Shown: positions 1 through 8,650, counted from the first letter of the stretch. The stretch: DNA of 64,000 nt from PFJX01 sp964393825 (GCA_964393825.1 CAYMUY010000013.1:24490-88489); one strand, 5' to 3'. Numbers and translations are program-made. Notes: generated by a model from the letters alone, not told the origin.

Positions 1-72
1 CGCATCCTCAAGGAAGCCTTCCGCCAGGCGCGCAAGCTGCAAACCAAGCTGACCCTGGATTACCAGCTATGA
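1..72 (+). CDS. 3' end of a DUF294/CBS-type putative nucleotidyltransferase (partial)
   Basis: An open frame runs in from the window edge and ends at TGA 70-72. It encodes only the last 23 residues, finishing in QTKLTLDYQL. This tail resembles the C-terminus of the DUF294 substrate-binding domain found in CBS/cyclic-nucleotide-binding signalling proteins. Those proteins are commonly encoded just upstream of a PolC-type exonuclease, as here. The assignment rests on a short tail and on context only. Confidence 0.45.
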   Translation, partial: RILKEAFRQARKLQTKLTLDYQL

Positions 73-229
73 ACCTGAATCCCTCGGTTGACCGCTTCTC
101 GGCTTTTGTGAGGCCGCTTGGATGCGGGCGTTGGTGCCTACGATGGTGCTCACCATTCGGGTGGCGCCGTTACGCGGCCGATTGCACGGTTGTCGGGCCG
201 TCCGGCCGCGTTCAACTGAGGAATCCAGG

Positions 230-934
230 TTGAACTGGCTCGCGCGCCTGTTCGGCGCGAAACCCGAGCTGACGCCGGAACAGGCCGCGCGACTGGCCGC
301 CTGGCAGGCCCTGCCCGCGCCCGACTTGAACGACCCGCATACGGCGAGCCGTTATGTGGTGGTGGACGTGGAGACCAGCGGCCTGAATCTGGTCAAGGAC
401 CGTCTCATCGCCATCGGCGCGGTTGCCGTCAGCGCGGGGAGCATCCACCTGATCGACAGCATGGAAATCATCCTGCAACAGGACCGCATCAGTACCCGTG
501 ACAACATCCTGATCCACGGCATCGGCGGCACTGCGCAGGCGGAAGGCGTGCCGCCGGTGGAGGCCCTGCTCGCCTTTCTCGAATATCTCGGCAAGTCGCC
601 CCTGGTGGCCTTCCACGTCGCCTTCGACAAAACCATGATTGACCGCGCCCTGAAAACCTTTCTCGGCCTCAAGTTCAGCCATCCCTGGGCCGACCTGGCC
701 TACCTGGCGCCCGCCCTCTATCCCGATCTCGCCCGTTCGCACCGTTCCCTCGACCAATGGATGGAGCATTTCGGCATCGGCAACTATGCCCGCCACAGCG
801 CCCTCGCCGACGCCCTGTCCACGGCCGAGCTGTTGCTCGCCTTGCGCGACCGCATGAGCGCCAAGCACATCGAAAACTTCAAGATGATGCGCGACCTGGA
901 GAAGGCCCAGCGCATGGTCAACTGGACCGGCTGA
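230..934 (+). CDS. DEDDh-type 3'-5' exonuclease (DNA polymerase III epsilon-like)
   Basis: A 234-residue protein. TTG 230 is preferred as start because GAGGAAT (218-224) lies 5 nt upstream. The frame could open further upstream at 122, but that extension is Arg-rich and unlike the family. The exonuclease core shows ExoI (VVVDVETSGL), ExoII (VAFHVAFDKTMID) and ExoIII with H-x4-D (HSALAD), so this is the DEDDh class with a two-metal active site. The family includes the proofreading subunit DnaQ and stand-alone repair exonucleases. No polymerase or UvrC/GIY-YIG domain is fused, so a stand-alone nuclease is likely. Its neighbour is the DUF294/CBS protein that ends at 72. Confidence 0.85.
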   Translation: MNWLARLFGAKPELTPEQAARLAAWQALPAPDLNDPHTASRYVVVDVETSGLNLVKDRLIAIGAVAVSAGSIHLIDSMEIILQQDRISTRDNILIHGIGGTAQAEGVPPVEALLAFLEYLGKSPLVAFHVAFDKTMIDRALKTFLGLKFSHPWADLAYLAPALYPDLARSHRSLDQWMEHFGIGNYARHSALADALSTAELLLALRDRMSAKHIENFKMMRDLEKAQRMVNWTG

Positions 935-977
935 GGCGGACGAGGCAGATTGGCATGTCGCTTGCGGCGCCGGAAAT

Positions 978-2462
978 CTATCCGCGCCGGTACTGGATCG
1001 CTTCCGCGAGATGAGCCGCGCTGATCCGCTCCTGCCCGGCCAGGTCGGCCACCGTGCGCGCCAGCTTCAATACCCGGTGGTAGGCGCGGGCCGAGAGGTT
1101 GAGACGGGTGATGGCCTGCTTGAGCAGGGTTTCGCCGGGTGCGTCGAGCGGGCAATGGCGGTCGATCTCGCGGCCGGAGAGGCGGGCGTTGGGTTTTTCC
1201 TGGCGCGCCAGTTGCCGTTCGCGCGCGGCCGTCACCCGCGCCCGCACCTTGGCGGAAGGCTCGCCGGCCTGAACGCTGGTCAGCTCGTCTTGCGGCAGGG
1301 CGGGCACTTCGATATGCAGGTCGATGCGGTCGAGCAGGGGGCCGGAGAGCTTGCCGCGATAACGCGCCACCTGTTCCGGACTGCAATGGCATTTTCCCGA
1401 AGGGTGGCCGAGATAGCCGCAGGGACAAGGGTTCATCGCCGCCACCAGTTGGAAGCGGGCGGGGAAATCGGCCTGGTGCGCGGCGCGCGAGATGGTGATG
1501 TGGCCGGCTTCCAGTGGTTCACGCAGGGCTTCCAGCGCGGGCCGGGAAAACTCCGGTAGCTCATCGAGAAACAAAATTCCATGCGAGGCCTGGCTGACTT
1601 CGCCGGGACGTGGCGGATTGCCGCCGCCGACCAGGGCGACGCCGGAGGCGGAGTGATGGGGCGCGCGATAGGGTCGCACCTTCCAGGCCTCGGGACGGAA
1701 GCCGCCGGTCAGTGACAGCACGGCGGCGGATTCCAGCGCCTCCGCCTGTGTCATCGGCGGCAGGATGCCGGGCAGGCGCGCGGCGAGCATGGATTTCCCG
1801 GTACCGGGCGGGCCGCTCATGAGTAATGAATGGCCGCCCGCCGCCGCGACTTCCAGGGCTCGACGGGCGCCCCGCTGACCTTTCACGTCGGTCAGGTCGG
1901 GATAGGGCGGTGGCGTGCCGGCGGTGGGCGCGCTGGCGCGCGGCAGTGGGGTACGGCCGCTGAGGTGGGCGCAAACGGCGGGCAGGCTATCGGCGCCGTA
2001 GACCTCGGCGTCTTCCACCAGTGCCGCTTCCAGGGCGCTGCTTTGCGGCAGGAGAAAGGCGCGGCCGGAACGGGCGGCGGAAAGCATCATCGCCAGGGCG
2101 CCTCGAATGGGGCGCAGTTGGCCAGTGAGCGCCAGTTCTCCGGCGAATTCGAACTCGTGCAGACGGTTGCCCGGCAATTGCCCGGAAGCGACCAGCAGGC
2201 CGATGGCGATGGGCAGGTCGAAACGACCTGATTCCTTGGGCAGATCGGCCGGCGCCAAATTGATGGTGATGCGCCGCTGCGGAATCTCGAAACCGGATTG
2301 CAGCAGGGCCGCGCGTACCCGGTCGCGCGCCTCCTTCACTTCCGCTTCCGGCAGCCCCACCAGGGTCATGCTGGGCAAACCGTTGGCGAGATGCACTTCC
2401 ACCGCCACTTCCGGCGCATCCATGCCGGCCAGGGCGCGGCTGGTGACTACGGCCAGACTCAT
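978..2462 (-). CDS. comM: ComM/YifB-family Mg-chelatase-like AAA+ ATPase
   Basis: A 494-residue protein, the usual length for ComM. The start is ATG 2462, preceded by GGGAGT. The frame continues upstream only through a palindromic repeat (2534-2662) and is not counted. The N-terminus (MSLAVVTSRALAGMDAPEV) is the characteristic Lon-protease-like ChlI domain. The AAA+ domain has Walker A GPPGTGKS and Walker B LFLDELPEF, then the Cys-containing NPCPCGYLG segment and sensor region LLDRIDLHIEVP. ComM is a hexameric helicase that drives branch migration during integration of DNA taken up by natural transformation. The pilT/pilU genes at 33.8-35.9 kb fit a pilus-dependent DNA-uptake capacity, although those genes also serve twitching. 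Confidence 0.92.
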   Translation of the reverse strand: MSLAVVTSRALAGMDAPEVAVEVHLANGLPSMTLVGLPEAEVKEARDRVRAALLQSGFEIPQRRITINLAPADLPKESGRFDLPIAIGLLVASGQLPGNRLHEFEFAGELALTGQLRPIRGALAMMLSAARSGRAFLLPQSSALEAALVEDAEVYGADSLPAVCAHLSGRTPLPRASAPTAGTPPPYPDLTDVKGQRGARRALEVAAAGGHSLLMSGPPGTGKSMLAARLPGILPPMTQAEALESAAVLSLTGGFRPEAWKVRPYRAPHHSASGVALVGGGNPPRPGEVSQASHGILFLDELPEFSRPALEALREPLEAGHITISRAAHQADFPARFQLVAAMNPCPCGYLGHPSGKCHCSPEQVARYRGKLSGPLLDRIDLHIEVPALPQDELTSVQAGEPSAKVRARVTAARERQLARQEKPNARLSGREIDRHCPLDAPGETLLKQAITRLNLSARAYHRVLKLARTVADLAGQERISAAHLAEAIQYRRG

Positions 2463-2533
2463 GCGGGACTCCCTTGTTTTTCGATGGGGCGGATATTCGG
2501 CCGACCGGCGCGTATCGGCAAGCGGCTTCCGTG

Positions 2534-2662
2534 CTCCCCTCCCCCACCGGGGGAGGGGCCGGGGGAGAGGGAAAAACGCCGGAATTCGCGTTGGTGCTAA
2601 ATCCAGCGCCGGATCGAGCGCGGCTCCCTCACCCTCGGCCCCTCTCCCGGGGGAGAGGGGAG
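2534..2662. repeat. Family A palindromic repeat, copy 1
   Basis: The element is about 129 bp. Each end is a GC-rich hairpin arm of about 37 bp, and the two ends are inverted copies of each other (CTCCCCTC inward from both sides). A less conserved core contains ATCCAGCGCCGG. The same design occurs at 8651-8771, 9581-9695 and 13798-13898. This copy lies between the divergent-side 5' end of comM and the 3' end of dksA. It has no coding capacity of its own and looks like a BIME/MITE-sized mobile or formerly mobile element. Confidence 0.8.
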
Positions 2663-2693
2663 AAATGAAAATGGCCGCTGACGGCGGCCATTT
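2663..2693 (-). terminator. Hairpin terminator of dksA
   Basis: A perfect 10-bp stem (2669-2678 with 2684-2693, sequence AAATGGCCGC) with a 5-nt loop lies 20 bp past the dksA stop. On the minus strand it is followed by TCATTT, a weak U-tract. It also insulates dksA from the adjacent repeat. Confidence 0.6.
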
Positions 2694-2712
2694 CCAGAGG
2701 TGCGAACCGCAC

Positions 2713-3243
2713 TCAGTCGGCGTAGAGCTTTTCCAGGCGCTCGTGCTTTTCCTGCGCTTCGATCGACAGTTCCGCCGTGGGACGGGCAAGCAGACGGGGG
2801 ATGCCGATGGGGTCGCCGGTTTCCAGGCAGTAGCCATAGGACCCGTCTTCGATGCGGGCCAGCGCGGTGGTGATCTTCTTGAGCAACTTGCGTTCGCGGT
2901 CGCGCACGCGCTGTTCCAGCATGTTTTCCTCTTCCACCGTGGCGCGGTCGTTGGGATCGGCGAAAACTTCGTTTTCCTTGAGATGCTCGCCGGTTTCGCG
3001 GGCGTTATCGAGGATCTCGTCGCGCATCGTTGCCAACTTGGCCTTGAAGTAGGCCAGTTGGGCCTTGTTCATGTAGTCGGCTTCCGACATCTTGAGCAGA
3101 TCCGCATCGCAGGCGATGCTGGCGACAGATTTTGCGGTGGCCTTGGCGGTGGTTTTGGGCGCCGCTTTCGGTTTCGCTACCGCCTTGGGTTTTGCGGTGT
3201 CCGTCGCGGAAGTGCTGGCCGCTTTTTTGGCTGCTGTTGCCAC
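2713..3243 (-). CDS. dksA: RNA polymerase-binding transcription factor DksA
   Basis: A 176-residue protein. GTG 3243 is chosen because AAGGAG (3255-3250) lies 6 nt upstream. The TTG at 3258 used by a longer reading would place the ribosome site inside the gene. An Ala/Lys-rich stretch of about 35 residues precedes the DksA coiled coil (DPNDRATVEEEN region, with the coiled-coil-tip Asp). The C-terminal zinc-finger fold is present (YGYCLETGDPIGIPRLLARPTA), but only one of the four zinc cysteines remains. DksA acts with ppGpp in the RNA polymerase secondary channel to control rRNA and amino-acid promoters. Cys-poor forms are common in some Proteobacteria. Confidence 0.92.
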   Translation of the reverse strand: MATAAKKAASTSATDTAKPKAVAKPKAAPKTTAKATAKSVASIACDADLLKMSEADYMNKAQLAYFKAKLATMRDEILDNARETGEHLKENEVFADPNDRATVEEENMLEQRVRDRERKLLKKITTALARIEDGSYGYCLETGDPIGIPRLLARPTAELSIEAQEKHERLEKLYAD

Positions 3244-3287
3244 GCTCGACTCCTTCAAAAATGATGGGGGTAAAAAAATAGGCGCGG

Positions 3288-3314
3288 ATTATGCCATGTT
3301 CGCGCCGGTGTCTA
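3288..3314 (-). promoter_or_regulatory. Candidate dksA promoter
   Basis: On the minus strand, TAGACA (3314-3309) and CATAAT (3293-3288) are separated by 15 bp, and the dksA start is about 45 nt further on. The -10 is good (5 of 6). The -35 and its spacing are only fair. Confidence 0.35.
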
Positions 3315-3353
3315 GTGGCTCCCGCGCAATTGCTGTGTGCTCAACATTATTGC

Positions 3354-3926
3354 TTAGCGTCCCACCCGATACGGAAGGGAATGAATCAGGTGGCGTCGCC
3401 AGTTGGCGGCATAGGCTTCGGCCAGTGCCGGATGGCCGCGCAACAGGAGTAGATTCTCCGCGTTGCGGTACTGAGCGGCGTGGGTGAAGTTGAAGGAGCC
3501 GGTGATCACGGCGGCGTCCGCCGTGCCGTTGTCCAGCACCATCACCTTGTTGTGCGCGGCGGCATGCTCGCCGTCCAGCCAGACCGGCACGCCCTGTTCC
3601 GCCAGCCACGCCACCAGGCTGGTGACGCCGCGCTCGTCCTGAAGCGGGTCGGCGATGACCCGCACGTCCAGGCCTCGGTGCTTCGCGTCGATCAGGGCTT
3701 GGCCAATATCCTTGTGGGTAAAGCTGTAGGCCTGCACCAGTACCTGGAGTTTGGCTTTGCGCAGGGCTTCGACCACCAGACTGGCGGCGTCGTCGCCCGG
3801 GGTGAACGCCACCTGAACGCTGCCGCGCGCGGTGAGTCGCAGGGGTTCGCTGGCGTGGGCGGAAAAGGCGAGCAGGCACGCGAACAGCGCGACTACCGTG
3901 GGATGCGCTGTGCTTGCTAACCGCAT
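3354..3926 (-). CDS. Periplasmic phospholipase D-type nuclease (single HKD)
   Basis: A 190-residue protein starting at ATG 3926. It has an N-terminal signal peptide ending near AHA-SE. One phospholipase-D signature is present, H-x-K-x4-D in HNKVMVLD, followed by GSFNFTHAA. Proteins of this size with one HKD motif dimerise to make the active site, as in the plasmid pKM101 Nuc endonuclease, and hydrolyse DNA phosphodiesters in the periplasm. The signal peptide and length fit that type better than a two-HKD phospholipase or cardiolipin synthase. It lies between dksA and the RsmB-like gene, on the same strand, with its own spacing. Confidence 0.8.
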   Translation of the reverse strand: MRLASTAHPTVVALFACLLAFSAHASEPLRLTARGSVQVAFTPGDDAASLVVEALRKAKLQVLVQAYSFTHKDIGQALIDAKHRGLDVRVIADPLQDERGVTSLVAWLAEQGVPVWLDGEHAAAHNKVMVLDNGTADAAVITGSFNFTHAAQYRNAENLLLLRGHPALAEAYAANWRRHLIHSLPYRVGR

Positions 3927-3985
3927 CGCCGTTATCCACGGAAATGATGCGGTTCGTTCCTCACCACATCCTACGGCTAGATGGT

Positions 3986-5293
3986 TCACGCCTTGCGTTC
4001 CAGCACCGCCGCGAAAAAGCCGTCGGTATTGTGGATGGCGGGGTCGAGGCGCAAATAGTCGCCCATTTCCAGCGCGATGTTCTGCGCCGCCAGGACTTCG
4101 CCCGCCGGGACCAGGTGGTAGTCCGGATGCGCGGCCAGGAAGACCTCGACGATGGCCTCGTTTTCTTCCTCCAGCAGGCTGCACGTGGCATAGACCAGAC
4201 GTCCACCCGCTTTTATCAGCCGCGCGGCGGATTCCAGGATGGCGGCCTGTTTGACGGTGAGTTCCAGCAGCGATTCCGGGCTTTGCCGCCATTTCAGGTC
4301 GGGGTTGCGGCGCAGCGTGCCGAGGCCGGAACAGGGCGCGTCCACCAGAACGCGATCGAACTTGCCGGCCAGGCGCTTGATCTTGGGGTCGCGTTCATGG
4401 GCGATGAGTTGCGGGTGGACGTTGGACAGGCCGGAGCGCGCCAGACGCGGCTTCATGTTGTTGAGCCGCTTTTCCGATACGTCATAGGCGTACAGGCGCC
4501 CCGTGTTGGCCATCAGCGCGCCCAGCACCAGGGTCTTGCCGCCGGCGCCGGCGCAGAAGTCGCACACCATTTCGCCGCGCCTGGGGGCGAGCAACAGGCC
4601 CAGGAGTTGGCTGCCTTCGTCCTGGACCTCGACGCCGCCCTCGATGAACAAGGGATGTTTCTGCAAGGCGGGTTTGCCTTGCAAACGCAGGCCCAGGGGC
4701 GAATAAGGCGTGGCCGCGACGGCGATGCCTTCCGTGGTGAACATGTGCAACACGGCGTCGCGCTGCATCTTCTGGGTGTTCACGCGCAGATCCAGCGGCG
4801 CCGGACGATTGAGCGCCTCGGCCAGGGCGGGCAGGTGGTCGCCGAAACGCGCGCGCAGCCGCTCATGGAGCCAATCCGGCAGTTCCAGACGCACCGCTTC
4901 CGCTTGCGTGGAGAGGTCGGCGGCCTTCATTTCCTTGAGCCAGGCGAGTTCGTCGTCTTTCACCGCGCCCTCGAACTGGCGCATGTTGATGCCGCCATGC
5001 CGCGCCAGCCAGGCCAGCAGCAGACGCCGCGGGGTGGCCGGCGCGGCGATGGTCTGCAAGCCGCGCAGACGGCGCAGGACGCCGTAGACCGCTTCCGCGA
5101 TGAAGGCGCGGTCGTGGCTGCCCAGTTGCGGGTCGTTGCGGAAGGTATAGGAAAGCACCGCATCGGCCGGCCGCTCGAATTCGAGCACCCGCGCCAGGAC
5201 ATCGAGCGTGGTCGCCAGGAGGGGCAAGGTGTTGGCTTCGGGGGCGTGGCGATCTTTTGAACGCCGGGGTTTGTGGGAAGCCGGTTTGGTCAT
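3986..5293 (-). CDS. RsmB/Fmu-family 5-methylcytosine RNA methyltransferase
   Basis: A 435-residue protein starting at ATG 5293. Its first bases overlap the stop of the upstream LysR gene (ATGA), so the two are co-transcribed. An N-terminal NusB/RsmB-like helical region is followed by a Rossmann methyltransferase. The SAM loop is DFCAGAGGKT, motif IV is DAPCSGLGTLRRNP and motif VI is YATCSLLEEEN. The two cysteines of motifs IV and VI are the catalytic pair of m5C RNA methyltransferases. The substrate is probably 16S rRNA. Because it is paired with a cbb regulator and not with fmt, it may be a paralogue of the housekeeping RsmB. Confidence 0.85.
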   Translation of the reverse strand: MTKPASHKPRRSKDRHAPEANTLPLLATTLDVLARVLEFERPADAVLSYTFRNDPQLGSHDRAFIAEAVYGVLRRLRGLQTIAAPATPRRLLLAWLARHGGINMRQFEGAVKDDELAWLKEMKAADLSTQAEAVRLELPDWLHERLRARFGDHLPALAEALNRPAPLDLRVNTQKMQRDAVLHMFTTEGIAVAATPYSPLGLRLQGKPALQKHPLFIEGGVEVQDEGSQLLGLLLAPRRGEMVCDFCAGAGGKTLVLGALMANTGRLYAYDVSEKRLNNMKPRLARSGLSNVHPQLIAHERDPKIKRLAGKFDRVLVDAPCSGLGTLRRNPDLKWRQSPESLLELTVKQAAILESAARLIKAGGRLVYATCSLLEEENEAIVEVFLAAHPDYHLVPAGEVLAAQNIALEMGDYLRLDPAIHNTDGFFAAVLERKA

Positions 5294-6183
5294 GGCTTGG
5301 TTCCATCGGATAAGAGAAAGTCGAGAAAGGTACGCGCCACCACGCTGCGCAGGCGGCCGGCGGGGTAGACCGCATACCACTGGCGCGGGATGGGAAAGCC
5401 GACTGCGTCGAGGATGGCGAACTGGCCCGGCGCGTGCAGCGTCAGTGTGTGGCGGGATACCACGGAAATACCCAGGCCGGCCAGCACCGCCTGCTTGATC
5501 GCTTCGTTGCTGCCCAGTTCCATGTGCGGTTTCAACGCCAGACCGTGGTCGGCGAACAGGCGCTCCACCGCCTTGCGCGTGCCGGAACCGGGTTCACGCA
5601 GCAGCCAGGGTTCCTTGGCCAGGCGGGCGAGCGGAATGTTCTTGCCGTGGGCCAGGGGGTGGTCGGGCGCCGCCAGGACCACCAGCGGGTTTTCCAGAAA
5701 GGGAATGGCGGTGACCGCCAGCCCCTCGGGCGGTTGCCCGAGGATGTAGAGATCGTCCAGCCCCGCCGTGAGGCTGGACAACACCTGTTCGCGGTTGGTG
5801 ACGCGCAGGGAGACTTTCACGCCCGGATGCCGCTTGGAAAATTCGCCCAGCAGGCGCGGCACGAAGTAACTGGCGGTGGTGATGGCGACGATATGCAGAT
5901 TGCCGCCGGTGAGGCCCTGGCGCGCCACCAGGGAGAGTTCATAACGTTTGACCGCGCCCAGAATCTCGCGCGCGGTGGCCACCAGTTCCTGGCCCTGGCC
6001 GGTGAGTTTGACTCGCTTGCCGGTCTGTTCCAGCAAGGGATGCCCCACCACCTCGGCGAGTTTTTTCAACTGCATGGAGACGCCGGGTTGCGACAGATGG
6101 AGTTCCTCCGCCGCGCGCGACAGCGAAAGATGGCGGGCGGCGGATTCGAAAACCTGGAGTTGGCGGAGAGTCAGATGAAGCAT
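5290..6183 (-). CDS. cbbR: LysR-type regulator CbbR of the form II RuBisCO operon
   Basis: A 297-residue protein starting at ATG 6183 (MLHLTLRQLQVFESAARHL); a TTG two codons earlier is less likely. The N-terminal winged helix-turn-helix covers residues 1-60 (SRAAEELHLSQPGVSMQLKKL). The effector domain contains GSGTRKAVERLF and LGSNEAIKQAVLAGLGISV, both characteristic of CbbR. CbbR senses Calvin-cycle or redox metabolites and activates the divergent cbb operon. Here the divergent target is cbbM, 164 bp away. It is about half identical by eye to the second CbbR at 11260-12207, so the two operons have paralogous dedicated regulators. Confidence 0.9.
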   Translation of the reverse strand: MLHLTLRQLQVFESAARHLSLSRAAEELHLSQPGVSMQLKKLAEVVGHPLLEQTGKRVKLTGQGQELVATAREILGAVKRYELSLVARQGLTGGNLHIVAITTASYFVPRLLGEFSKRHPGVKVSLRVTNREQVLSSLTAGLDDLYILGQPPEGLAVTAIPFLENPLVVLAAPDHPLAHGKNIPLARLAKEPWLLREPGSGTRKAVERLFADHGLALKPHMELGSNEAIKQAVLAGLGISVVSRHTLTLHAPGQFAILDAVGFPIPRQWYAVYPAGRLRSVVARTFLDFLLSDGTKP

Positions 6184-6347
6184 GGGCAAATTATAAGTAA
6201 ATGCTTATGCCTACTATCAGAAATCATGAATTTTTCTTATGTGCGGCAGTCGCTATAGTTCGCCCCATTCCAGGTAGGGGTAACACGTAACCGCACGGCC
6301 CCGGAATAGTTCAATTCAGTACAAACGCATCTCTAAAGGAGCAAGTA
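6184..6347. promoter_or_regulatory. cbbR-cbbM divergent control region with CbbR-like operators
   Basis: An inverted repeat ATAAG-N6-CTTAT occupies 6193-6208. A second CTTAT lies at 6236-6240, 32 bp (about three helical turns) from the first, which is the usual recognition-plus-activation layout of LysR regulators. A -10-like TATAGT is at 6254-6259. The -35 above it is poor, as expected for an activator-dependent promoter. cbbM has AAGGAG at 6336-6341, 6 nt before its ATG. Binding is inferred, not shown. Confidence 0.6.
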
Positions 6348-7727
6348 ATGGATCAATCCGCACGTTACGCCGACCTCAGCCTGAAAGAAGAAGACCTGAT
6401 CAAGGGCGACAAGCACATCCTCGTCGCCTATCACATGCAGCCCGCCACCGGTTATGGCTACCTGGAAGTCGCGGCGCACATCGCCGCCGAATCCTCCACC
6501 GGCACCAACGTCGAAGTCTCCACCACCGACGACTTCACCAAGGGCGTGGACGCGCTGGTGTACTTCATCGACGAAGCCAAGGGCGTCATGAAGGTCGCCT
6601 ACCCGAATGACCTGTTCGACCGCAACATCACCGACGGTCGCGCCATGCTGGTGTCGTTCCTGACCCTGGCCATCGGCAACAACCAAGGCATGGGCGACGT
6701 GAAGCATCTGCAGATGCAGGACTTCTACGTTCCCTGGTCCATGCTGCGCCAGTTCGACGGCCCCTCCAAAGACATCACCGACCTGTGGGACATCCTGGGT
6801 CGCCCCCGCGTCAACGGCGGCTACATCGCCGGCACCATCATCAAGCCGAAACTGGGCCTGCGTCCCGAGCCGTTCGCGGCCGCCGCTTACCAGTTCTGGC
6901 TGGGTGGCGACTTCATCAAGAACGACGAACCCCAGGGCAACCAGGTGTTCTGCCCGAGCAAGAAGGTCATCCCGCTTGTTTATGACGCGATGAAGCGCGC
7001 CATGGACGAAACCGGCCAGGCCAAGCTGTTCTCCGCCAACATCACCGCTGACGACCATTACGAAATGCTCGCTCGCGCCGACTTCATCCTGGAAACTTTC
7101 GGCCCGGACGCGAACAAGGTTGCTTTCCTGGTCGACGGCTATGTCGGCGGCCCCGGCATGATCACCACCGCCCGTCGTCAGTACCCCAACCAGTACCTGC
7201 ACTACCACCGCGCGGGCCATGGCGCCGTGACCTCCCCCTCCGCCGTGCGTGGCTACACCGCCTTCGTGCTGGCCAAGATGTCGCGTCTGCAAGGGGCTTC
7301 CGGCATCCACGTCGGCACCATGGGCTACGGCAAGATGGAAGGCGGCCGTGACGACCGCAACATCGCCTACATGATCGAGCGCGACTCCGCTGACGGCCCG
7401 TATTTCCACCAGGAATGGCACGGCATGAAGCCCACCACCCCGATCATCTCCGGCGGCATGAACGCGCTGCGTCTGCCCGGCTTCTTCGAGAACCTCGGCC
7501 ACGGCAACGTGATCAACACCTCCGGTGGCGGCTCCTACGGCCACATCGACAGCCCCGCCGCCGGCGCGATCTCCCTGCGCCAGTCCTACGAGTGCTGGAA
7601 GGCTGGCGCCGACCCGATCGAATTCGCCAAGGAGCACAAAGAGTTTGCTCGCGCCTTCGAGTCCTTCCCGGGTGATGCCGACAAGCTGTTCCCCGGCTGG
7701 CGTGAAAAGCTGGGCGTGCACAAGTAA
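6348..7727 (+). CDS. cbbM: Form II ribulose-1,5-bisphosphate carboxylase/oxygenase
   Basis: A 459-residue protein of normal form II length, beginning MDQSARYADLSL. It carries the catalytic loop GYIAGTIIKPKLGLRP and the carbamylated-lysine region GGDFIKNDEPQGNQ. It also has the loop-6 region HVGTMGYGKMEGG and the phosphate-binding SGGMNALR and TSGGGSYGH. The enzyme carboxylates ribulose bisphosphate to two 3-phosphoglycerates. Form II enzymes are homodimers or higher oligomers without small subunits, have low CO2/O2 specificity, and suit high-CO2 or low-O2 conditions. It is followed by a hairpin terminator and then by its own cbbQ/cbbO pair. Confidence 0.97.
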   Translation: MDQSARYADLSLKEEDLIKGDKHILVAYHMQPATGYGYLEVAAHIAAESSTGTNVEVSTTDDFTKGVDALVYFIDEAKGVMKVAYPNDLFDRNITDGRAMLVSFLTLAIGNNQGMGDVKHLQMQDFYVPWSMLRQFDGPSKDITDLWDILGRPRVNGGYIAGTIIKPKLGLRPEPFAAAAYQFWLGGDFIKNDEPQGNQVFCPSKKVIPLVYDAMKRAMDETGQAKLFSANITADDHYEMLARADFILETFGPDANKVAFLVDGYVGGPGMITTARRQYPNQYLHYHRAGHGAVTSPSAVRGYTAFVLAKMSRLQGASGIHVGTMGYGKMEGGRDDRNIAYMIERDSADGPYFHQEWHGMKPTTPIISGGMNALRLPGFFENLGHGNVINTSGGGSYGHIDSPAAGAISLRQSYECWKAGADPIEFAKEHKEFARAFESFPGDADKLFPGWREKLGVHK

Positions 7728-7758
7728 TCGGCAGTTAGTGCACTGAAGCAGCAAGAAG

Positions 7759-7787
7759 CGCCCCCGGTTTACTGGGGGCGTTTTGTT
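7759..7787 (+). terminator. Terminator (probably partial) after cbbM
   Basis: A 7-bp stem CGCCCCC/GGGGGCG (7759-7765 with 7774-7780) is followed directly by TTTTGTTT. It lies 32 bp past cbbM and before cbbQ. It probably lowers activase transcription relative to the very abundant RuBisCO message. Confidence 0.8.
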
Positions 7788-7836
7788 TCCGGGATGGATT
7801 TCCCCCGCCTGACAGGGGGAAGAAATGGAGCACGCA

Positions 7837-8643
7837 ATGAGCACCGACAAAGAGCAATACAAGGTTCACCAGGAACCCTACTACCAGGCCCAGGGCAAGG
7901 AAGTGACGCTGTACGAGGCGGCCTACCGAAACCGCCTGCCGGTGATGGTGAAAGGCCCCACCGGCTGCGGCAAATCCCGCTTTGTTGAATACATGGCCTG
8001 GAAGCTGAACAAGCCGCTGATCACCGTGGCCTGCAACGAAGACATGACCGCCAGTGACCTGGTCGGCCGCTACCTGCTGGAAGCCAACGGCACCCGCTGG
8101 CTGGACGGCCCGCTGACCACCGCCGCCCGCATCGGTGCCATCTGTTACCTGGACGAGATCGTCGAAGCGCGCCAGGACACCACCGTGGTCATCCACCCGC
8201 TCACCGACCACCGCCGTACCCTGCCGCTGGACAAGAAAGGCGAACTGATCCAGGCGCATCCCGACTTCCAGCTGGTGATTTCCTATAACCCCGGCTACCA
8301 GTCGCTGATGAAGGACTTGAAACAGTCCACCAAGCAGCGTTTCACCGCCTTCGATTTCGACTACCCGGACGCCGCGCTGGAAACCACCATCCTGGCCAAG
8401 GAAACCGGGCTCGACGAAGCCACGTCGGCCAAGCTGGTAAAGATCGCGCATACCGCCCGCAACCTGAAAGGCCACGGCCTCGATGAAGGCATCTCCACGC
8501 GCCTGCTGGTGTACGCCGCCACCCTGATCAAGGATGGCGTGGACCCGCTGGATGCCTGTCGCATGGCTTTGGTGCGCCCGATCACCGACGACACCGACAT
8601 CCGCGAAACGCTGGACCACGCCATCGACGCGACGTTTGCGTGA
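7837..8643 (+). CDS. cbbQ: CbbQ AAA+ activase motor (form II set)
   Basis: A 268-residue MoxR-family AAA+ ATPase. ATG 7837 is chosen because GGAG lies 6 nt upstream; ATG 7825, four codons earlier, is also possible. Walker A is GPTGCGKS (residues about 40-47), Walker B is ICYLDEIVEA, and there is a FDFDYP segment before the lid. CbbQ forms a hexamer that, with CbbO, uses ATP to pull inhibitory sugar phosphates out of RuBisCO. Its position between cbbM and cbbO assigns it to the form II enzyme. It is highly similar to the second CbbQ at 14488-15291. Confidence 0.95.
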   Translation: MSTDKEQYKVHQEPYYQAQGKEVTLYEAAYRNRLPVMVKGPTGCGKSRFVEYMAWKLNKPLITVACNEDMTASDLVGRYLLEANGTRWLDGPLTTAARIGAICYLDEIVEARQDTTVVIHPLTDHRRTLPLDKKGELIQAHPDFQLVISYNPGYQSLMKDLKQSTKQRFTAFDFDYPDAALETTILAKETGLDEATSAKLVKIAHTARNLKGHGLDEGISTRLLVYAATLIKDGVDPLDACRMALVRPITDDTDIRETLDHAIDATFA

Positions 8644-8650
8644 TGTGCTT

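Noticed and set aside
2463..2837. An N-terminal extension of ComM by about 125 codons
   Set aside because: It runs through the family A repeat and the dksA terminator. ATG 2462 has a ribosome site and matches the conserved ComM N-terminus.
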